Under the pieces are notes generated by a model. It worked only from the letters and a program-made list of their open reading frames with translations, had not been told where the DNA came from and did no database searches. From the NCBI GenBank assembly GCA_020744425.1, contig JAGMUV010000066.1:1-23498 (forward strand): 23,498 nt of DNA, in the 5' to 3' direction. Below are positions 21,007 to 23,498 of this stretch, piece by piece. Source of the stretch: Dactylonectria macrodidyma. Taxonomy: Eukaryota; Ascomycota; Sordariomycetes; Hypocreales; Nectriaceae. Numbering within the stretch: position 1 is the first letter of the stretch; each line of letters starts with the position of its first letter. The position numbers and the translations under genes were made by a program.

Positions 21007-22062
21007 TAAGATTATAGTCCTTTAGTAGTGTCTACTTAGAGAGAAGCTAGAGGTTAAATAGTAAAAAAAAACAAATGAATAATAAATAATAGTATAAAGA
21101 CTTAAAACCTAAGCCTAAGATAATAGTAACTCAGAATAACTAAAGTTTTTACTATATTAGAGTATATACCTTATTATCTTAATTAACCCTTTAAAATGCA
21201 TTAAGTAGCTAGAAAGCTAGATAGAAAAGCTAGATATTAGAAGGCAAAATTATTATATAATAAAAGCTTTATAAAGGCTCTGCATTTATCATATTCTAAG
21301 CTTATTATAATTCTAAGTTATAATTTATTTACCGCTTTACAATTCCCATTATATCGCAATTTAATTACTTACTTATAATATAAATAACTTATAATAACCC
21401 CCTCTAATTAAAATAAATAATATAATATACATATAGTGCATTATATAATAGCCTAATAGACCCTTATTAATACTAATATATAAGAATTATCTTATATATA
21501 TATTAGCTAAAAGAATTAAAGATAATTAATTAAAGCCTGCTTCTTAAGCTATAAAAGTATTTTACTTATTTAACTTAGAATATATAATAAAAGCTAAGTT
21601 TAACTAACCTAATTTAAAAAAGCTTATTTAATTAATAATCTTTAATTATTATATCTTTTTAAAAAGTTTATTCTTATAAACTTTATAATAAGGATATAAT
21701 TTAATAGATTAAAATAGAGTAAGTCTTATTAAAAGAATTAGTTTAAAAGAAATAAAAAAGAAAATTATTAATATACTTTTTTTAATAACTTAAGAGTTAT
21801 AATATATAAATTATATAATTATAAGCTAATATTATATTAATATATAGTTAAAAGAGTACTATATTAGAAATTAAGGAAATCAAATAGTTAAAGGATTTAA
21901 TAGAAGAAGGTTTTATAAAGGAGGAGGGATAAGAGTCTATTTATAACGAGGTTAACTAATTAATTAAGTCCTTTATCTGAAGATAACTTAAGTAATATAA
22001 ATATATAACTATATAGAAATATATTAATATAAAAATAAAAGTCTGAATAGTGGTGTTAATAG
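21007..22062 (+). mobile_element. Repeat family copy N (module I), nested in M
   Basis: A copy of 1056 bases starting 'taagattatagtcctttag' and ending 'gtggtgttaatag'. A 10-base duplication 'taatatatta' lies at 20996-21005 and 22063-22072. Its insertion point in M corresponds to the point in D where E inserted. N carries module I while E carries module II, so these are separate events. The 3' module keeps 'gtctatttataacgaggtt'. No frame was found. Confidence 0.8.
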
Positions 22063-22072
22063 TAATATATTA

Positions 22073-22714
22073 ATAATAAAGAGATTAATATTAAAAAAGG
22101 TTAGATATTCAAATATATAAATAAAAATAAGAAACCTATACTATAAATATTATTTATATTATATATATAAACTTAAGATAATTAAGTATTTATAATATTT
22201 TTAAATTTATTAATTATTCATAAATAAATAAAGGCTATATAATTATATACAAAATTATAAAAGAAATAAAATTAATATATAATTTCTTAGTTTTATTTTT
22301 ATAAAAAGTATAAATCTAATAAGTCTTAATTATAATAAAGCTTTAAAAAAATATAAAGAAATAAAATTAATTTAATACTAAAAATATAACTATGTTTAAA
22401 AGTTCAAATAGTATTAATTATTACTTATAATAAAATCAATAATATAAACATATAAAGTATTAAAATACTTTAAAATTACTTTTTATTAAATTTATTACAT
22501 ATTATTATCAATTAATAAAAATTTAATAATAATAAACTAATAAGCCTATAATTAGTATCTTTCTTTTTATTTAAAATACCAAGATTATAATATAAAGATT
22601 ATAATTATAAAGAGCTAATTAGATATATATTAGTAAATAATTTTATATAGAATATCTTATAATTAATAATAATTAATAATCTTAATTAGCTTTAATTATA
22701 TTAAAAGTGTTATA
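22073..22714. other. AT-rich spacer between N and O
   Basis: About 640 bases of mutated AT-rich DNA with stops in all frames. I see no gene, RNA or family copy, apart from a weak resemblance of the first ~35 bases to the continuation of module I in fragment M. Confidence 0.5.
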
Positions 22715-23498
22715 TAAGGTTATAGTCCTTAGCAGCACACACTCAGAGAGGGGCTAGAGGTTAAAATAGTAAAAAAATAAAAAATAACCAATAGTGAATA
22801 ATAGTATAAAGGCCCAAAACCCAAGCCCAAGGCAACAGTAACTCAGAATGACTAGAGTTTCTACTGCATTAGGGTGCAAGCCTTACTATCCTAATCAACC
22901 CTTCGAAATGCATCAAGCAGCTAGAAAGCTAGATAGAAAAGCTAGATAGAAAAGCTAGATATCAGAAGGCAAAATCGTCATACAATAAAAGCCCTATAAG
23001 GGCTCTGCATTTATCGCATTCTAAGTTACCTTATCGCAATTCTAAGTCGCAATTCAATTACTGCTTTATAATTCCTATTACATCGCAATTCAACTGCTCG
23101 CAATATAACCGACTTATAATAACCCCCCCTGACTAAACAAACGATATAATGCGCGTATAGCGCATCGCGCGACAGCCTGGCAGACCTCGCTAATACTAAT
23201 ATACGAGAATCGTCTTATATATACACTAGCTAAAAGAATTAAAAAAGATTAAAGCCTGCTTCCTAACTTATAAAGAGTATCTTATTTATCTAGCTTAGAA
23301 TGCATAATAGAGGCTGAGTTTAGCTAGTCTAATTATAAGAGGCTTATCTAGCTAGTGATCTTTAATTATTATATCCTCTAAGAGAACCTATTCTTATAAG
23401 CCTTATTAAATAAGGATATAATCTGATAGATTAAAATGAGTAAGTCTTATTAAAAGAATTAATTTAAAAAGAAGTAAAGAAAGAATAATAACTATAAT
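22715..23498 (+). mobile_element. Repeat family copy O (module I), cut by window end
   Basis: It starts 'taaggttatagtccttagc' and runs to the end of the window, which lies within module I; the last ~300 bases of a full copy are outside. It is the least mutated copy, retaining 'ataaccgacttataataa', a run of seven C, and the GC-rich hairpin region at 23149-23178. Minisatellite units lie near 22920-22960. It is the best template for aligning the other copies. No long frame is visible in the part present. Confidence 0.9.
23149..23165. repeat. GC-rich hairpin in copy O
   Basis: An inverted repeat with arms 'atgcgc' and 'gcgcat' and the loop 'gtata', followed by 'cgcgcgac'. It is the counterpart of 2495-2513 in copy A. 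In RIP-damaged copies the site is reduced to A/T, and it is the position at which E and N inserted. Confidence 0.7.

Noticed and set aside
22715..22880. SINE-type RNA polymerase III promoter at the 5' end
   Set aside because: I looked for A and B boxes near 'tagcagcgcacactcag' and 'gggtgcaagcc'; the matches are poor, so no tRNA-derived promoter is claimed.

Overview
The window looks like a gene-free, heavily mutated AT-rich block from a filamentous ascomycete (Pezizomycotina-type) genome. I find no intact gene, tRNA or rRNA. The main evidence is a repeat family whose copies differ mostly by C-to-T and G-to-A changes, which is the footprint of repeat-induced point mutation (RIP). The organism assignment is inference from this pattern and from the transposon types; no species can be named.

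A bit more than half of the window is one family of about 1.0-1.1 kb elements. I count 15 complete, nested or partial copies, labelled A to O: A, C and J on the minus strand, the rest on the plus strand. A full copy starts with a form of 'taaggttatagtcctta' and ends with a form of 'gcggttttaatag'. Nine copies are flanked by direct duplications of host DNA of about 10-15 bp, several of them perfect 14- or 15-mers. The element has no terminal inverted repeats and no poly-A tail. Duplications of this length fit target-primed retrotransposition (LINE- or SINE-like) best. All copies share the 5' part (about 380 bp) and the 3' part (about 230 bp), but carry one of two unrelated middle modules: module I in A, C, D, G, I, K, L, N and O, and module II in E, F, H and J. 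Module II keeps traces of a reading frame on the plus strand of the element. Copies are nested: E and F lie inside D, and N lies inside M.

Layout: 1-386 AT-rich; 411-1725 an almost pure purine tract (with 358 bases, 673-1030, free of pyrimidine); 1843-3750 copies A, B, C; 3868-7032 copy D with E and F inside; 7406-8450 G; 8664-9925 H, whose 3' end holds an inverted-repeat element (MITE 1); 10021-10121 a pyrimidine patch abutting a second inverted-repeat element (MITE 2, 10127-10546); 10549-13125 decayed AT-rich DNA with a small island of normal composition near 12,070-12,270; 13140-14140 I; 14441-15550 J; 16413-17507 K inside decayed sequence; 19689-22062 L, M, N; 22715 to the window end, copy O.

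The two MITEs belong to one family. Both have ends of about 43 bp beginning 'acgt', insertion at TA, and related interiors, which suggests Fot1/pogo-type Tc1-mariner derivatives. Their GC-rich ends match within each element but differ between elements. Together the features describe a transposon graveyard (AT isochore, possibly pericentromeric or subtelomeric) in which composition, length and age decide what escaped mutation.
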